A stretch of DNA of 64,000 bases from Serendipita indica DSM 11827 (GCA_910890315.1 CAJVGD010000011.1:744001-808000); one strand, 5' to 3'. Counted from the stretch's first letter, positions 34,439 to 44,704 are shown. The notes: generated by a model from the sequence alone, not told the origin. Program-made: numbers and translations.

Positions 34439-36161
34439 TTATAATAAATTATGCCTCCAAATCGCATCTGCCACTTTGACCACATCCTGCATGGGCTCAA
34501 CAGCGTGAACACGGACTATGTCCACGCCCTGTTGGACAAGCGATGTAACGGCAGCCGCTGTCGCCCAATCCCGTCTTTTTGGCTCGCGTTTTGCATCTTC
34601 GCGGTCCAGTAGTGTGCCTAGATACCCCTTGCGCGAGGTACCCACCAAGGTAGGAAACCGCGCCAACAATGGCCATGGCGCCAACGGTAGGTGACGATCA
34701 AATTGGTTGAATACCAACGTTTCACTGGTCAGGAGGCCGTGGTGCCTCACCAATCGTACGTTATCCTCGACACATTTCGAGAATCCAATGCCTGGATCTA
34801 GGATAATATTCCATCGTCGTACACCCGCTCTGAGCGCTCGCTCAACTCGCAGACCTAGTTCACGACGAACTCCTTCGATAATTCCTCCTTTGAATGAGGA
34901 ATAATCCTTGTTCTGATTGGCAAGGCCTCGAGAGTGCATGAGAATGAGTGGCACTTTTGCGCGTACGGCAAGGCTCAGCATGGCGCCGTCATCCGAAACT
35001 GAAACACCGATATCGTCGGTGGATAAATGTGAAGAATGGACACCAGCGACGCCTTGATGGGGACCAGTCAAGGCATACACATCATTGATGCAGTTGGCTC
35101 CAGCTTCGAGAGAGGCAAGGGCGACTTCTGCACGGAATGTGTCCACTGAAATTGGGATGTGTACTCCAGATTGGCGAAGATGGGCTATGAACGGCGCGGT
35201 GCGCCTCTGTTCTTCCTGGACAGAAACGAAACTCGATCCGGGCCGAGTTGAATAGCCTCCGATGTCGATGATAGAAGAACCACACTTGACTGCGTGCTGA
35301 GCGTATCCAAGTATCGAGTCCCAGTCGGTATGGTCTCCCCCGTCCGAGAACGAATCTGGTGTTGTATTTAAAGTAGCCATGATAAAAGATTGAGACCCTA
35401 ACGCCCATATTACCGGCGGGATAGAGTCGTGTGACGACGGGAAGTTGAGAATACGATTCATCGGCGAGGCACTAGATGGCAATGCTCTCAGGAGGTCGGA
35501 TACGGAGCTCCCAAGGACTGGGTGCCGAAAGGTTGGTATAATGCTGAAGCGAGTCAGTTTGCATTCTATGAGACAATATTGCCGTACTCTGCCAGCGGTC
35601 GAAGGACGAACTCACGCTCCGGTATTCGTGAGTGTGGTACTTTTAATTCTCTCCCAGGTAGCTTGCCGCTCTCATAGACCCTATTATCGTCGAATAGGAT
35701 GTCGAGGTCGACGACGCGAGGCCCATTGCGCACAGTAGGTCGCCTGCCCTGCCAGTGCTCGGCATCCTTCAGGAGATCGAGGAGCGCTTGTGGCTCCATG
35801 GAGGTGGATATCTAGCCGGTAGTCGGCATGGGTGCGTATTCATTGACTGAGAACACACCAGACAAGCCCCGTTGATAAATTTTGGCTGGTCGAGAACATA
35901 CATTGGCTGCGTTTCGTAGAGGAAGCTTGTGTCGACAACCTTGATGTCGGATCGCGTCTCTAGATATTCTAGAGCCCCTTCAATATTCTTTACTCTATCT
36001 CCCACATTGGAACCCAGTCCCAACGCAAGGACGCGACGAGTGGGGGTTGCGGTTCCATAGCCTTTTCGAATAAACGAGGACAGGCTCCTGGCAATATTTC
36101 TGATTTGTAATCATTTATTTGAGGAATAAAGGGAGCGACGACAAACTGACGGGTTCCACAT
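34439..36161 (-). CDS. FOL1: Folate synthesis enzyme: HPPK-DHPS fusion
   Basis: Carries two steps of folate synthesis, pyrophosphorylation of hydroxymethyl-dihydropterin and its condensation with p-aminobenzoate. The HPPK part shows LALGLGSNVGDRVKNIEGAL, FLYETQPMYVLDQPKFING, GPRVVDLDILFDD and VPHSRIPEREFVLRPL. The DHPS part shows MATLNTTPDSFSDGG, IIDIGGYSTRPGS, ISVDTFRAEVA, ILDPGIGFSK and VGTSRKGYLG. The most N-terminal exon I can find starts MWNPNIARSLSSFIRKGYGT (ATG 36159-36161, intron after WN), which resembles a mitochondrial presequence. The dihydroneopterin aldolase (DHNA) domain found in front of HPPK in yeast FOL1 is not in this space. Only 57 bp separate this start from the divergent neighbour. 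DHPS is the sulfonamide target. Confidence 0.9.
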
Positions 36162-36218
36162 GCCGGCGGTCAAGTCCAAAGTTACGTCAACCCTCCAGAC
36201 CTTGCTCCCTTCCACAAC

Positions 36219-37461
36219 ATGGCCTCAAACTTGCCCATCGACTTTTCACATCCTTCTGTCAAGGTAGGAAGTCGTAGACGAGTTTGAATATCTGTACTAA
36301 GACAAAATACCTCTAGGAATATGTGGTAAGAACTTGAACACCTTTTCATGAATCCTCTAGCCTCATGCATGCAAGGCGCTTATCAGACTGCAAGTCCTAA
36401 CACCTCTATCGACATTGGTGCACATTGCGACCATCCTCGCCACGCAGTTTATCGTGAGCCCCTCATTGAGCAAGATCACAAAAGAGTACCACCATACGTC
36501 TATTACGCCATCGACTTCACTTCTGGGTGTATATCTATTGATCCTCTGGGGCCTACAAATAGGCTATTGCTTCCTCATCGTCATTGCCTGGTAGGTCTTT
36601 TTCCAGCGTTCTTCATCCTCTAACTGCCTCCTACAGGAGTGAAGACACCAAAGTGCGAGTTTAGATAGTGATTGTATGTCTAGGACTGACCAATCCCACA
36701 GAAAGCGATTGTCCATGGGACCGGAATGAGTATGTGCCTCTAACTCAGATGCATACATGGGCTCTAATTAATCCAATAAGCTCTCGTATTCACTAATTGG
36801 GTGATGGCTGCATACGCTGTCGCCTTGTCGACGCAGAGCTTCATACCTGCCACGGTCCTAATCTCATTGGTCGTCTTATTCCTTATTTTCATCAATCTTC
36901 GCCTCTTCTTCTACTATCCGGTCACTTGGACGCAGCCATTTGATTATCTACTCCTCCATGCCCCGGCTCGCCTCTTCCTGTTAGTGGCCGGCACCCTATT
37001 CCTACCGCTCACAGTGTTTATGGCAATCGGACACGACTGGTCACTTGCCAGAGATGATCTGAGTTACCCATGGGAAGGGTTCGCAGTCATCGCCACCATG
37101 GGCGTCCTAGGGGTAGTCATCGCCGGTTGGCGGAGAGACCTCGTTTGGACGATTGGGACCATGTGGTTGCTGTGGTGCATTGGTGGACTAAAGCCCAAGT
37201 CCACCCCAGTGATGGTACGTGATCGAACGTGTATGGGCCGCATATCAACTAATCACGGTCCAGACTGGGATCATTGTCTTTAGTGTCGCCATTCCGCTCG
37301 TGTTCATGGCATCTCTCATCCTGTCTGTGATCTATGGAAGACGAGAGGAAGGGAGGATCAGGCTCGAGGACGAAGAGACGATTCGAGCACCACCGTCGGC
37401 AACCAGGACTCGCCCAGGACAAGGCGATAATCATGAAGTAGGAGACGACGTGTGGGGGTGA
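36219..37461 (+). CDS. DUF1774-type fungal multi-pass membrane protein
   Basis: A small membrane protein of unknown function. Begins MASNLPIDFSHPSVKEYV across two short exons. Then PHACKALIRLQVLTPLSTLV opens a series of six or seven hydrophobic spans, including TSLLGVYLLILWGLQIGYCF, FTNWVMAAYAVALSTQSFI, ISLVVLFLIFINLRLFFYYP and LHAPARLFLLVAGTLFLPLT. The block order and the LHAPARL(F) motif recall the fungal DUF1774 family, from memory. The last exon adds a final span and a charged cytosolic tail ending VGDDVWG. Four to six exons. Divergent from FOL1 (57 bp) and convergent with the bHLH gene. Confidence 0.75.
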
Positions 37462-37562
37462 AGTAGACTGTCTTCTCTAATTGACCGAATAATACTGTTT
37501 GTACAGCGCTTTACAACAACGAGTCCCAGAGACGTAGGGTTTTTTAGACCAGCCACGCGGCC

Positions 37563-38403
37563 TCAGATGCGAGCTCGTCTGTCCGAATGTGAAGCCAAAT
37601 TGAGGAGCGAGCTTGGCGTCTGGGAAACGCCCAAGAGCTCACTGGATGTTGCCGCATTGTCTCGTGCCGACAAACTCAGCAAAGAATAGGCGGTCTGCTG
37701 GTCGCGACGGTGGCGCGTAACCGGAGAGGAGTGAGCGGCATCTTCTGTAAATGTTGGTGCAGGTAACAAGAGGGGTGGGACGTCGAGGGAAGGGAGAGTA
37801 GAGGTGAGGGAGCCTGACGCAGGAGGTGAAGGAAGACCGACGAGCAGGGAGGACACTGGCGGAAGTTCTACTCGTGGAGACTGGATTTGATCCGAAGATT
37901 GAACGGAGCCGCTGGAGGAAGTGGTAGCCGATTGGCGAGCATATCTTGCAGCCGCCTCCAACGTTTGTAGTCGGGCATTGAGCCTTTTAAGATGGGTCAC
38001 GGTGCGGACAAGAACTTCAAGCTTAAAGTCCTTTGATCCATTGGTAGATGGAGACGTCTGACCGTCGTCTGAAGATGGCACGAGTGTACGGAGTTCAGTC
38101 AAGGCTTGGTTGATCTTTTCGCGGCGTTTCTTCCTGAAAATGATAATTATCATCTCAATGAATCGATTCTGGAACATTTGCATACTCTATAACCGAATGA
38201 TTTGCCTTGCGAGCGGCCTCTCTTGCGTTGCGGATCGACGGATTCGAAACGGGCTTTCTGCCACGCTTCTTGGGCACCTTGGGCGAATCTTGGAGGACTT
38301 GAACTGCGCTGGTCGTCGCTTGGGCTGCTGACGATGGCAGATAATCATCGTCGGCGTCGTCGCGCTCGACGTCGATGGGGGACATGTACTCGTCGTCTGA
38401 CAT
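37563..38403 (-). CDS. Basic helix-loop-helix transcription factor
   Basis: A nuclear DNA-binding regulator. Begins MSDDEYMSPIDVERDDADDD (acidic), followed by a basic stretch KVPKKRGRKPVSNPS. The basic region AREAARKANHSVIE joins through an intron to KKRREKINQALTELRTLVPS, giving the classic H-x3-E-x3-R pattern (H, E and R of the E-box readers) and helix 1. The loop is long and S/T-rich (SDDGQTSPSTNGSKDFK). Helix 2 is LEVLVRTVTHLKRLNARLQT. The tail is S/P-rich. Short loop-containing bHLH proteins of this kind in basidiomycetes are poorly studied, so targets are not inferred. Two exons, or three. Confidence 0.88.
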
Positions 38404-38675
38404 GGACTGAAGCCAAGGTGCGCTTGTTGAGTTTGTGCTCGTGTGCCCATTTCACCTTCTTATCGTCCGCACGTGCGCTCCAAGAGCTTAGCTCTTGGTG
38501 CACGTTTGCTCCCCTTGGCCCCGACCAACGAGTGCCGGAAACGGCGATCGTGCTTACCGAATCCTCATCGTTTGTGGCAAGTTATTCAATTGCCGTTCGC
38601 CTCTCGTGGCAACCAGCCTCTGATGCTAGACGCCGAGTACGAGTTGGGTGTTCTAACTTTGGACTCATCCACAAC

Positions 38676-39598
38676 ATGTTTTTCCTCACCGCGTTACTTG
38701 CAACTGCACTCAGTGTCACTGGGTATGAGCATGTTACACCTCCTACATTTCAGCTCGTCGTTTCCCTGACTTCGTTTGACACCCGAAACCTTTCGTCTTG
38801 GTCGGGTGGTAGTGGACAGCCACAGCAGATCCCGTCAGGCCAGTCTCACCCTTTTGAGGCTCGCTACTTTGATGAGGAGCACGAGCAAATATTGCTGGAA
38901 CCCGTGCATTTGGCTCCGGTTATCCACAAAACGATTTGAACAAGTCGACTGTGGCTGGCAGGTCATTTCCGTATGGTGTATGGCCACTTTACTGGGGAGG
39001 AAACTTTATGGACTCTGCAGAATATGGCGAGGACAAGGATCCTATTCGACCTGGAGGTCAGCTTGTTGTACAATCCGTACGAGGCACCAAGGAGCGCTGG
39101 GGTCAAGACGAGACGGAAACATACTATATGCTGACGGACCGTGAGACGTCTTTCGCAATGATGACGAGCTTTGTGACCTGGTGTGGTGCGGTCCCAGAGT
39201 CGTGGCCAGTACTTTTCAATGCGACGGGTGCACCATTGGGAGAAGGGAGAGCAGGAGAGATGACATTTGCAGTCGAGAATGTACTGAGGTACTATCGAGC
39301 AAGCAGCTTTGCGATGCTGCATCGAGGCTACAACAATTCGCGTGCGCGGACGGCAGATTCTAGTATCCCGCTGGAGCAGAGTGACCCACTACCGGAAGCG
39401 GTCACAAGGTCAAGGTTATACTCATGTATTGAGGGGGTGATAGAAAATGCGCTCCCTATCTTGCACGGACCAGCGAAAGGGAAGAGCCTCGGTGTCTTCC
39501 TTGGCATCATGTTTGGAATATTTAGTTTTCCGATCATTGCATTCCTGTGGTGGTTTATCGCCTGCGTATATTCGTGCATCGCGGGATGCCTTCCATAG
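38676..39598 (+). pseudogene. Tandem membrane/secreted protein paralog 1, frameshifted
   Basis: Starts MFFLTALLATALSVTGYEHV, a good signal peptide, then TPPTFQLVVSLTSFDTRNLS. Compared with paralog 2 it is one base short near 38872-38885, so the frame closes at 38939 while the rest of the protein continues in another frame to 39598. That rest includes PYGVWPLYWGGNFMDSAEYG and DPIRPGGQLVVQSVRGTKER, and ends in an intact hydrophobic segment, GVFLGIMFGIFSFPIIAFLW, with a short Cys-containing tail. So it was, or is, a type I membrane protein. From memory the WP..WGG..EYG..RPGG pattern occurs in uncharacterised agaricomycete proteins. Either a pseudogene or a sequencing indel; no splice pair that restores the frame was seen. 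Confidence 0.65.
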
Positions 39599-40269
39599 GA
39601 CAGGCGAGTTGGCATAATCCTCGAATATTGTCTCACACGAATTTCATAATGCCTGGTTACTTCTTTGGGATGCAATATTGTGTAGCTTCAACTTGTTCAC
39701 AATTTACGACCTCATTCATGTAGCCAGAGAGAAAGCGGGAGCATGCTGCTTTGTGTCCGCATCTGATCTATAGTTAGCTTTCCCTATCAGATTCGTGATG
39801 TGACGAATGAAGTTTCAGCAGGTGAATGGTCGAGGGGTGTCGGCAGCGTGTAATGACAAGGCAACGAGCAAGCGATCTCCCCCATGGGAGTGTGTCTACA
39901 TCTGAGCTGAATTCGTAACAAACTGATGGCCACTGAATAATAAATGTTGTTGGGAGTTTACCGAAGCGTCTAACATAAGCGCTAATGAAATACTGTTATA
40001 ATTACAAGCTGTGATGATCCAGAAGGTTACCTAATTATTGCTGACCTTACAGGTATGCTTCCCCATCTGAATGGTAAAGATATATTCTTGTTCTACATAA
40101 ACTTATTTCCTTTCATCCAGATCCTTATCGTCGCGCGGAGTTTCTACTTTGCAAATGGCATACGAGCTACTTCTGCTTCTGATTTAAAATATAGACTGCC
40201 ACTCATGGCCACCAGCCTCGTTTGGCGCTAGGCGCCGACTAAGTCTTCCACTCTGAACCCATCCACGAG
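39599..40269. other. Spacer between the tandem paralogs
   Basis: Non-coding. Its right end (about 40200-40269: accagcctcg ... tggcgctaggcgccgactaa ... acccatccacgaga) resembles the sequence just upstream of paralog 1 (about 38600-38675). The duplication therefore included roughly 80 bases of promoter. The middle shows no gene or repeat that I can see. Confidence 0.5.
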
Positions 40270-41250
40270 ATGCAATTCCTCTTTGTTCTACTCGCAGCTG
40301 TGCTCAGTGTCTCTGGGCGTCATGCTACACCCCCAACATTTCAACTCGTCGTTTCCCTGACTTCGTTTGATGCCCGAAACATCTCATCCTGGTCAGGGGG
40401 CGGTGGAAAACCACAACAGATCCCGTCGGGCCAGTCCCATCCTTTTGAGGGTCGCTACTTTGGTGGAGGAGTGCGAGCAAATATTGCCGGAACCCGTGCA
40501 TTTGGCTCCGGTTATCCGCAAAACGACTTGAACAAATCAACAGTGTCTGGGAGGCCATTTCCGTATGGTGTATGGCCACTTTACTGGGGAGGAAACTTTA
40601 TGGACTCTGCAGAATATGGCGAGGACAAGGATCCTATTCGACCTGGAGGTCAGCTTGTTGTACAATCCGTACGAGGCACCAAGGAGCGCTGGGGTCAAGA
40701 CGAGACGGAAACATACTATATGCTGACGGACCGTGAGACGTCTTTCGCAATGATGACGAGCTTTGTGACCTGGTGTGGTGCGGTCCCAGAGTCGTGGCCA
40801 GTACTTTTCAATGCGACGGGTGCACCATTGGGAGAAGGGAGAGCAGGAGAGATGACATTTGCAGTCGAGAATGTACTGAGGTACTATCGAGCAAGCAGCT
40901 TTGCGATGCTGCATCGGGGCTACAACAATTCGCGTGCGCGGACGGCAGATTCTAGTATCTCACTGGAGCAAAGCGACCCACTACCGGAAGCGGTCACGAG
41001 ATCGAGGTTCTACTCGTGTATCGAGGGGGTGATAGAAAATGCGCTGCCCATCGTGGATGGACCAGCAAAAGGGACGAAGTCTGGGCGTTATCTTGGGGAT
41101 TATATTTGGAATATTTGGTATTCCGATCATTGCATTCCTATGGTGGTTTTTCGCCTGCATATTTGCATGCATTGCGAATTGCTTTCGATAGGGCCAGACC
41201 TAGGTCACCGATTGACTCTCCAATGGTATGAAGAGTCATCGGTCATGTAG
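40270..41250 (+). CDS. Tandem membrane/secreted protein paralog 2, C-terminus out of frame
   Basis: Starts MQFLFVLLAAVLSVSGRHAT, a signal peptide. It keeps the N-terminal frame lost in paralog 1, including RYFGGGVRANIAGTRAFGSG, then RPFPYGVWPLYWGGNFMDSA and RPGGQLVVQSVRGTKERWGQ. Near the end it carries one extra base relative to paralog 1 at about 41075, so the annotated frame runs on to 41250 with an unrelated tail. The neighbouring frame still encodes a membrane segment (GVILGIIFGIFGIPIIAFLW) and would stop at 41191. Function is unknown. Most of the middle of the gene is nearly identical in sequence to paralog 1 (see findings). Confidence 0.7.
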   Translation: MQFLFVLLAAVLSVSGRHATPPTFQLVVSLTSFDARNISSWSGGGGKPQQIPSGQSHPFEGRYFGGGVRANIAGTRAFGSGYPQNDLNKSTVSGRPFPYGVWPLYWGGNFMDSAEYGEDKDPIRPGGQLVVQSVRGTKERWGQDETETYYMLTDRETSFAMMTSFVTWCGAVPESWPVLFNATGAPLGEGRAGEMTFAVENVLRYYRASSFAMLHRGYNNSRARTADSSISLEQSDPLPEAVTRSRFYSCIEGVIENALPIVDGPAKGTKSGRYLGDYIWNIWYSDHCIPMVVFRLHICMHCELLSIGPDLGHRLTLQWYEESSVM

Positions 41251-41581
41251 TCTCCAAACGTTTATTTGCATTCTTGTCTGTACAATGTAACTGGCTATTA
41301 TTCTATGGCTTTGTTTGTCCAGCTAGACTATTTTGAGCACAAAGGGGTAGAAGAGGGATCGCAGTTTGCTCCCATTCGGGCATGCTATCCTTGGAGAGAT
41401 GTTCATGTTTGTCTCCTGTATGTTCCAATTGTGTATCCGATAGAACGAGTGGCTGTGACTATTCAGTCTGAAAAGTAATTGGCCGGGGGGGATCGTCACG
41501 AGTCGTGAGCCAAGCACGGCAGTGCATGTTTCTTTTGTTTTTTTCTCATTCGACTCGTGACTGACGCAATTTGGCCAGAGT

Positions 41582-41588
41582 TATAAAA
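41582..41588 (+). promoter_or_regulatory. TATA box of the F-box-like gene
   Basis: The sequence tataaaa lies 48 bases before the ATG at 41630. The position and sequence are typical of a core promoter with a short leader. Confidence 0.5.
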
Positions 41589-41629
41589 GACAGAGTCATC
41601 AGACCCCCCTCGTTGGTAAACTTTGCCCA

Positions 41630-43237
41630 ATGGACCCACTTTTCCACCGTCCAACGCCCGACGAAATCTGCCTCATCCTCGGCCAAATTGCTGAAAATGA
41701 TGAGCGGATTGCGATCATTGACAACGAGCTCAAATTACTCCAACAACGTCGTCTTCATCTCGCCAACGCCAACGCCAGTCTGCGCTCGCGGCTGGCACCC
41801 GTGCGTCGCCTCACGTTTGATGTGCTTTCCCTCATCTTTCGTCACCACGTCCACATTTATGACGGGGACCCGTGGACGCTCGCACATGTCTCCAGGACCT
41901 GGAGATCCGCCGCGTTTGCAGACCGTGCACTTTGGACTGGCCTTCACGTCCAGCTCTGCCCTATTCTCCCGAGTGCTCCTCCTGAGAACAGGCGTATAAC
42001 AGGCCGAGAATACTGTTCAAATATCACACAGCTCGATCTTGCACTTCGTAGAGCATCCAACCATGGCTTGGACGTCAAGATTGCATCCCCCTCGGCCTTT
42101 CCGACCGTCGTTCGTGCACACGTCGTCGACATGCTCCATCTCATCTCACAGCACATGGGTCGCTGGAATTCGCTCGAGATTGAGGGCTCCATCTCTCGTC
42201 TGCCTGGATTAAACGCCTCTCCTCCGTCCAACCTCGAACGTCTTACACTCAAGACCAGGGACACTTCCCTCCTTCAGCTCATAAACAACTCGTCCATCAA
42301 CCTCAAATCACTCACCTCAACACAAATGGACCTCTCAAACTTTACAGCCGCCATCTGGCTGCCCACTCTCCGTTTCCTGGACATTACCATTCCAATCGAC
42401 CACAGGATCCCGCCACAGACGGAAATCCTCAAAGATATCTTGGCGCGTGCAGTGTTACTCGAGGAACTAACTCTAGACTTTCATCAAATGCAGCTCCAAG
42501 TGGGCGAACTCGTCCGCCTCCCATCCCTTCGCAAACTGCAGCTCTACGACATTCCTCAGCTTCTTCCGTTTGACTGTCCCAACCTCACCCACCTCCTTGT
42601 CTCAGTCGGAAAACGGCGGCCAATCCTTACAACCGCGCCGCTGCCGACGCCTTCCAAGGCCCTTTATCTCCCCTCTCTCCGTTCACTCACCTTTCAACAC
42701 CCGAACCTTGCAGCAATATCGGCCATTGTCGCTCCAAACCTTGAGCAACTCGTCATTAGTCCCCAAGTGCGCGTGATTGCACCTCAGTACAACGACAACG
42801 CTCTTCGTTCCATATGGAGCGACGAAAAGCGTGCGACTGGTACCATGTTATCCCCCCGTGTGCTTCACCTCGAAGACTTGCACGTGTCTGCAGAGACAAT
42901 CCGATATCTGCTCGGATATTTGCACGGCCTCGAAAACTTGACCATCAAATGGGTCAGAACGGACCACACGGTTGTTCTCAACAGCTTGGTAGAGTCCATC
43001 TCCCCAGCCAAAGGCCAAGGTCCCGATACCACAGGCAAGCTGGCCCGACCGACGCTCTGTCCATCCCTCCAAACGCTCGTCATCCACGACACCAGCACTC
43101 TGCGGTCCACGGATACCAAAGCCATGGAGGCGGCCCTTCTCAGCATTGTAAGCATTCGTCGGCAATCAGGTTACCCTCTCAAATCGGTCACTTGCAAGTG
43201 GCCGCAAGGATGCGACATGGACGAGTTTAAAATTTAG
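41630..43237 (+). CDS. F-box-like, leucine-rich protein (intronless)
   Basis: 535 codons in one exon, unusual in this intron-rich window. It begins MDPLFHRPTPDEICLILGQI with a coiled stretch (RIAIIDNELKLLQQRRLHLA), then the F-box-like core LAPVRRLTFDVLSLIFRHHV and SRTWRSAAFADRALWTGLHV, where basidiomycete proteins have 'LPPEVLxxIF ... VCRxWRxIALxTPxLW'. The rest is made of irregular leucine-rich segments (LKSLTSTQMDLSNFTAAIWL, LEELTLDFHQMQLQVGELVR). Such proteins are highly multiplied in agaricomycetes and likely act as SCF substrate adaptors; the target is unknown. Convergent with the PQ-loop gene, 68 bp apart. Confidence 0.82.
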   Translation: MDPLFHRPTPDEICLILGQIAENDERIAIIDNELKLLQQRRLHLANANASLRSRLAPVRRLTFDVLSLIFRHHVHIYDGDPWTLAHVSRTWRSAAFADRALWTGLHVQLCPILPSAPPENRRITGREYCSNITQLDLALRRASNHGLDVKIASPSAFPTVVRAHVVDMLHLISQHMGRWNSLEIEGSISRLPGLNASPPSNLERLTLKTRDTSLLQLINNSSINLKSLTSTQMDLSNFTAAIWLPTLRFLDITIPIDHRIPPQTEILKDILARAVLLEELTLDFHQMQLQVGELVRLPSLRKLQLYDIPQLLPFDCPNLTHLLVSVGKRRPILTTAPLPTPSKALYLPSLRSLTFQHPNLAAISAIVAPNLEQLVISPQVRVIAPQYNDNALRSIWSDEKRATGTMLSPRVLHLEDLHVSAETIRYLLGYLHGLENLTIKWVRTDHTVVLNSLVESISPAKGQGPDTTGKLARPTLCPSLQTLVIHDTSTLRSTDTKAMEAALLSIVSIRRQSGYPLKSVTCKWPQGCDMDEFKI

Positions 43238-43305
43238 CCGGCCGAGTGGCCTGTGCTATATACCATAGATCAAATGTAATGAATTCGCAGTAAACTAAAT
43301 TAGAC

Positions 43306-44651
43306 TCAATTCTTCCAAAATTCGTACCAATTCTTGGCCGGTTGTGCAGAGTTGGCTGAATGGCCAAGCAATGGTGTCGTCTCGTTGTGCGTCGCCGGAG
43401 CGGGTGCTGTAGATGAAGGTGCTGCAGCGTCAGAGGCATGGGCGTCCGTGTGATCAGAGTGTCGAGGTCGCCCAAAGTCGTCAATATCGAGTTTCCCTTG
43501 GCGGACCTTCCAGCACAAGCACATGATGAGCAGGCTGCCTATGGTGGGTTCAGTGAACTAGCCCTTCTACAACAAATGGTAATCACCTTGCATAATGCCC
43601 GCGGTTGCATAGGTAATCCAGCTAGTCCAATTCGTACCAGGACGAACTGCAATCGACCACACCATCAGGATGGCACCTGGCGTCTGTATACACATCATTG
43701 GGATACTAAGCGCGCCGACCGTCTTGGCTTTCCAGGTAGTCCACAATTGTGGAGTGTATTGGATCGCAGCCAGAACGGCAGAGAGAACTCCCAAAAAGGT
43801 AGCCCAGAGTGCGATGCGATGAGATGGGTATGGTGGAGGATAGTTTGGAGGAGTTGGGTCCGGAGAAGGAATCGGATATGGGGGGCTGGGATGAGGCGTG
43901 TTCTCGGTGAGAATAAGGAAGAAGGTCGTGAACGTAATGAAAAGAAGGTGCACTAGTGTTGTTACACCAGCAAAGGTTGCCAAGCGCCATTCGGTAGATG
44001 CGACATGCTCCGTCGTGACCATATCATGAGACCAAGGAACGGTATGTGAAGTGACGTTGACGTATTTAAGATGCGGCGGGAAGTAAACGAGGAAGAGAAC
44101 GAGACTGAAAGAAGCGTTGTTTAACGTACTAAGGGCAGGGGAGCAGACGAAACGCACACTGTTGTAAAGAATAGCCACTGTAGTCCAACAATCCATACTG
44201 CTCCGAGAGATTCAATGCAATTGCCGGGACTGAGATACTTGCAACACTGAATGACGACCCATTGGAGAGTGATACTACCGATGCACCGTGAGAAATATAT
44301 GTCTAAGAACGATAAGAGTATATTACTCACACGTTGAGCATGCCACTTGCAGCACTCGTGCTTCCGAGCAAGAGGAATATCGGGTTCAGGCCCTGACTCG
44401 TCTTGGAATGGATAATCTTGTAGTGCTAGTGCTAATATTAGCTTAGGCATCGAAGAAGAATAACAGATACGGACCTGAGGAAGATATGACAAGACCAGAC
44501 CGACACAGAGGCCGCCCGTTAGCAGCGCTGTAAACGTATCATGTTGCTGAGCAAAGAAGACGCGTCAGCTGCGCGTGACAGTGTCTAGTGTAATATTTGT
44601 TACATAGGGACAGAATTCTCGTGGATAGTCTTGCACGCTGCTGATGGCCAT
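43306..44651 (-). CDS. PQ-loop repeat membrane protein
   Basis: A seven-span membrane protein of the lysosomal/vacuolar cystine and cationic amino-acid transporter superfamily. Begins MAISSVQDYPREFCPY, joins to QHDTFTALLTGGLCVGLVLS ending YLPQ, which is the first PQ motif. The second is clear: FLGVLSAVLAAIQYTPQLWT with TVGALSIPMMCIQTPGAILM. Between them are further spans (VTTLVHLLFITFTTFFLIL) and a Pro-rich loop. The tail after the last span carries TTPLLGHSAN (a possible vacuolar dileucine-like TPLL signal) and ends WYEFWKN. About six exons. Divergent from APM1 with 53 bp between starts. Confidence 0.82.
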
Positions 44652-44704
44652 TGTCGCCGTCAGGTCCAAAGTAGACGCGCCACTGCTTAAACTCTACGAC
44701 GACC

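Noticed and set aside
38202-38675. Long plus-strand frame reading into paralog 1 from 38202
   Set aside because: Its first part is antisense to the bHLH gene; the signal peptide ATG at 38676 is a better start.
42814-43230. 138-codon second frame inside the F-box-like gene
   Set aside because: Overlaps the longer frame on the same strand and has no motif; overlapping-frame noise.
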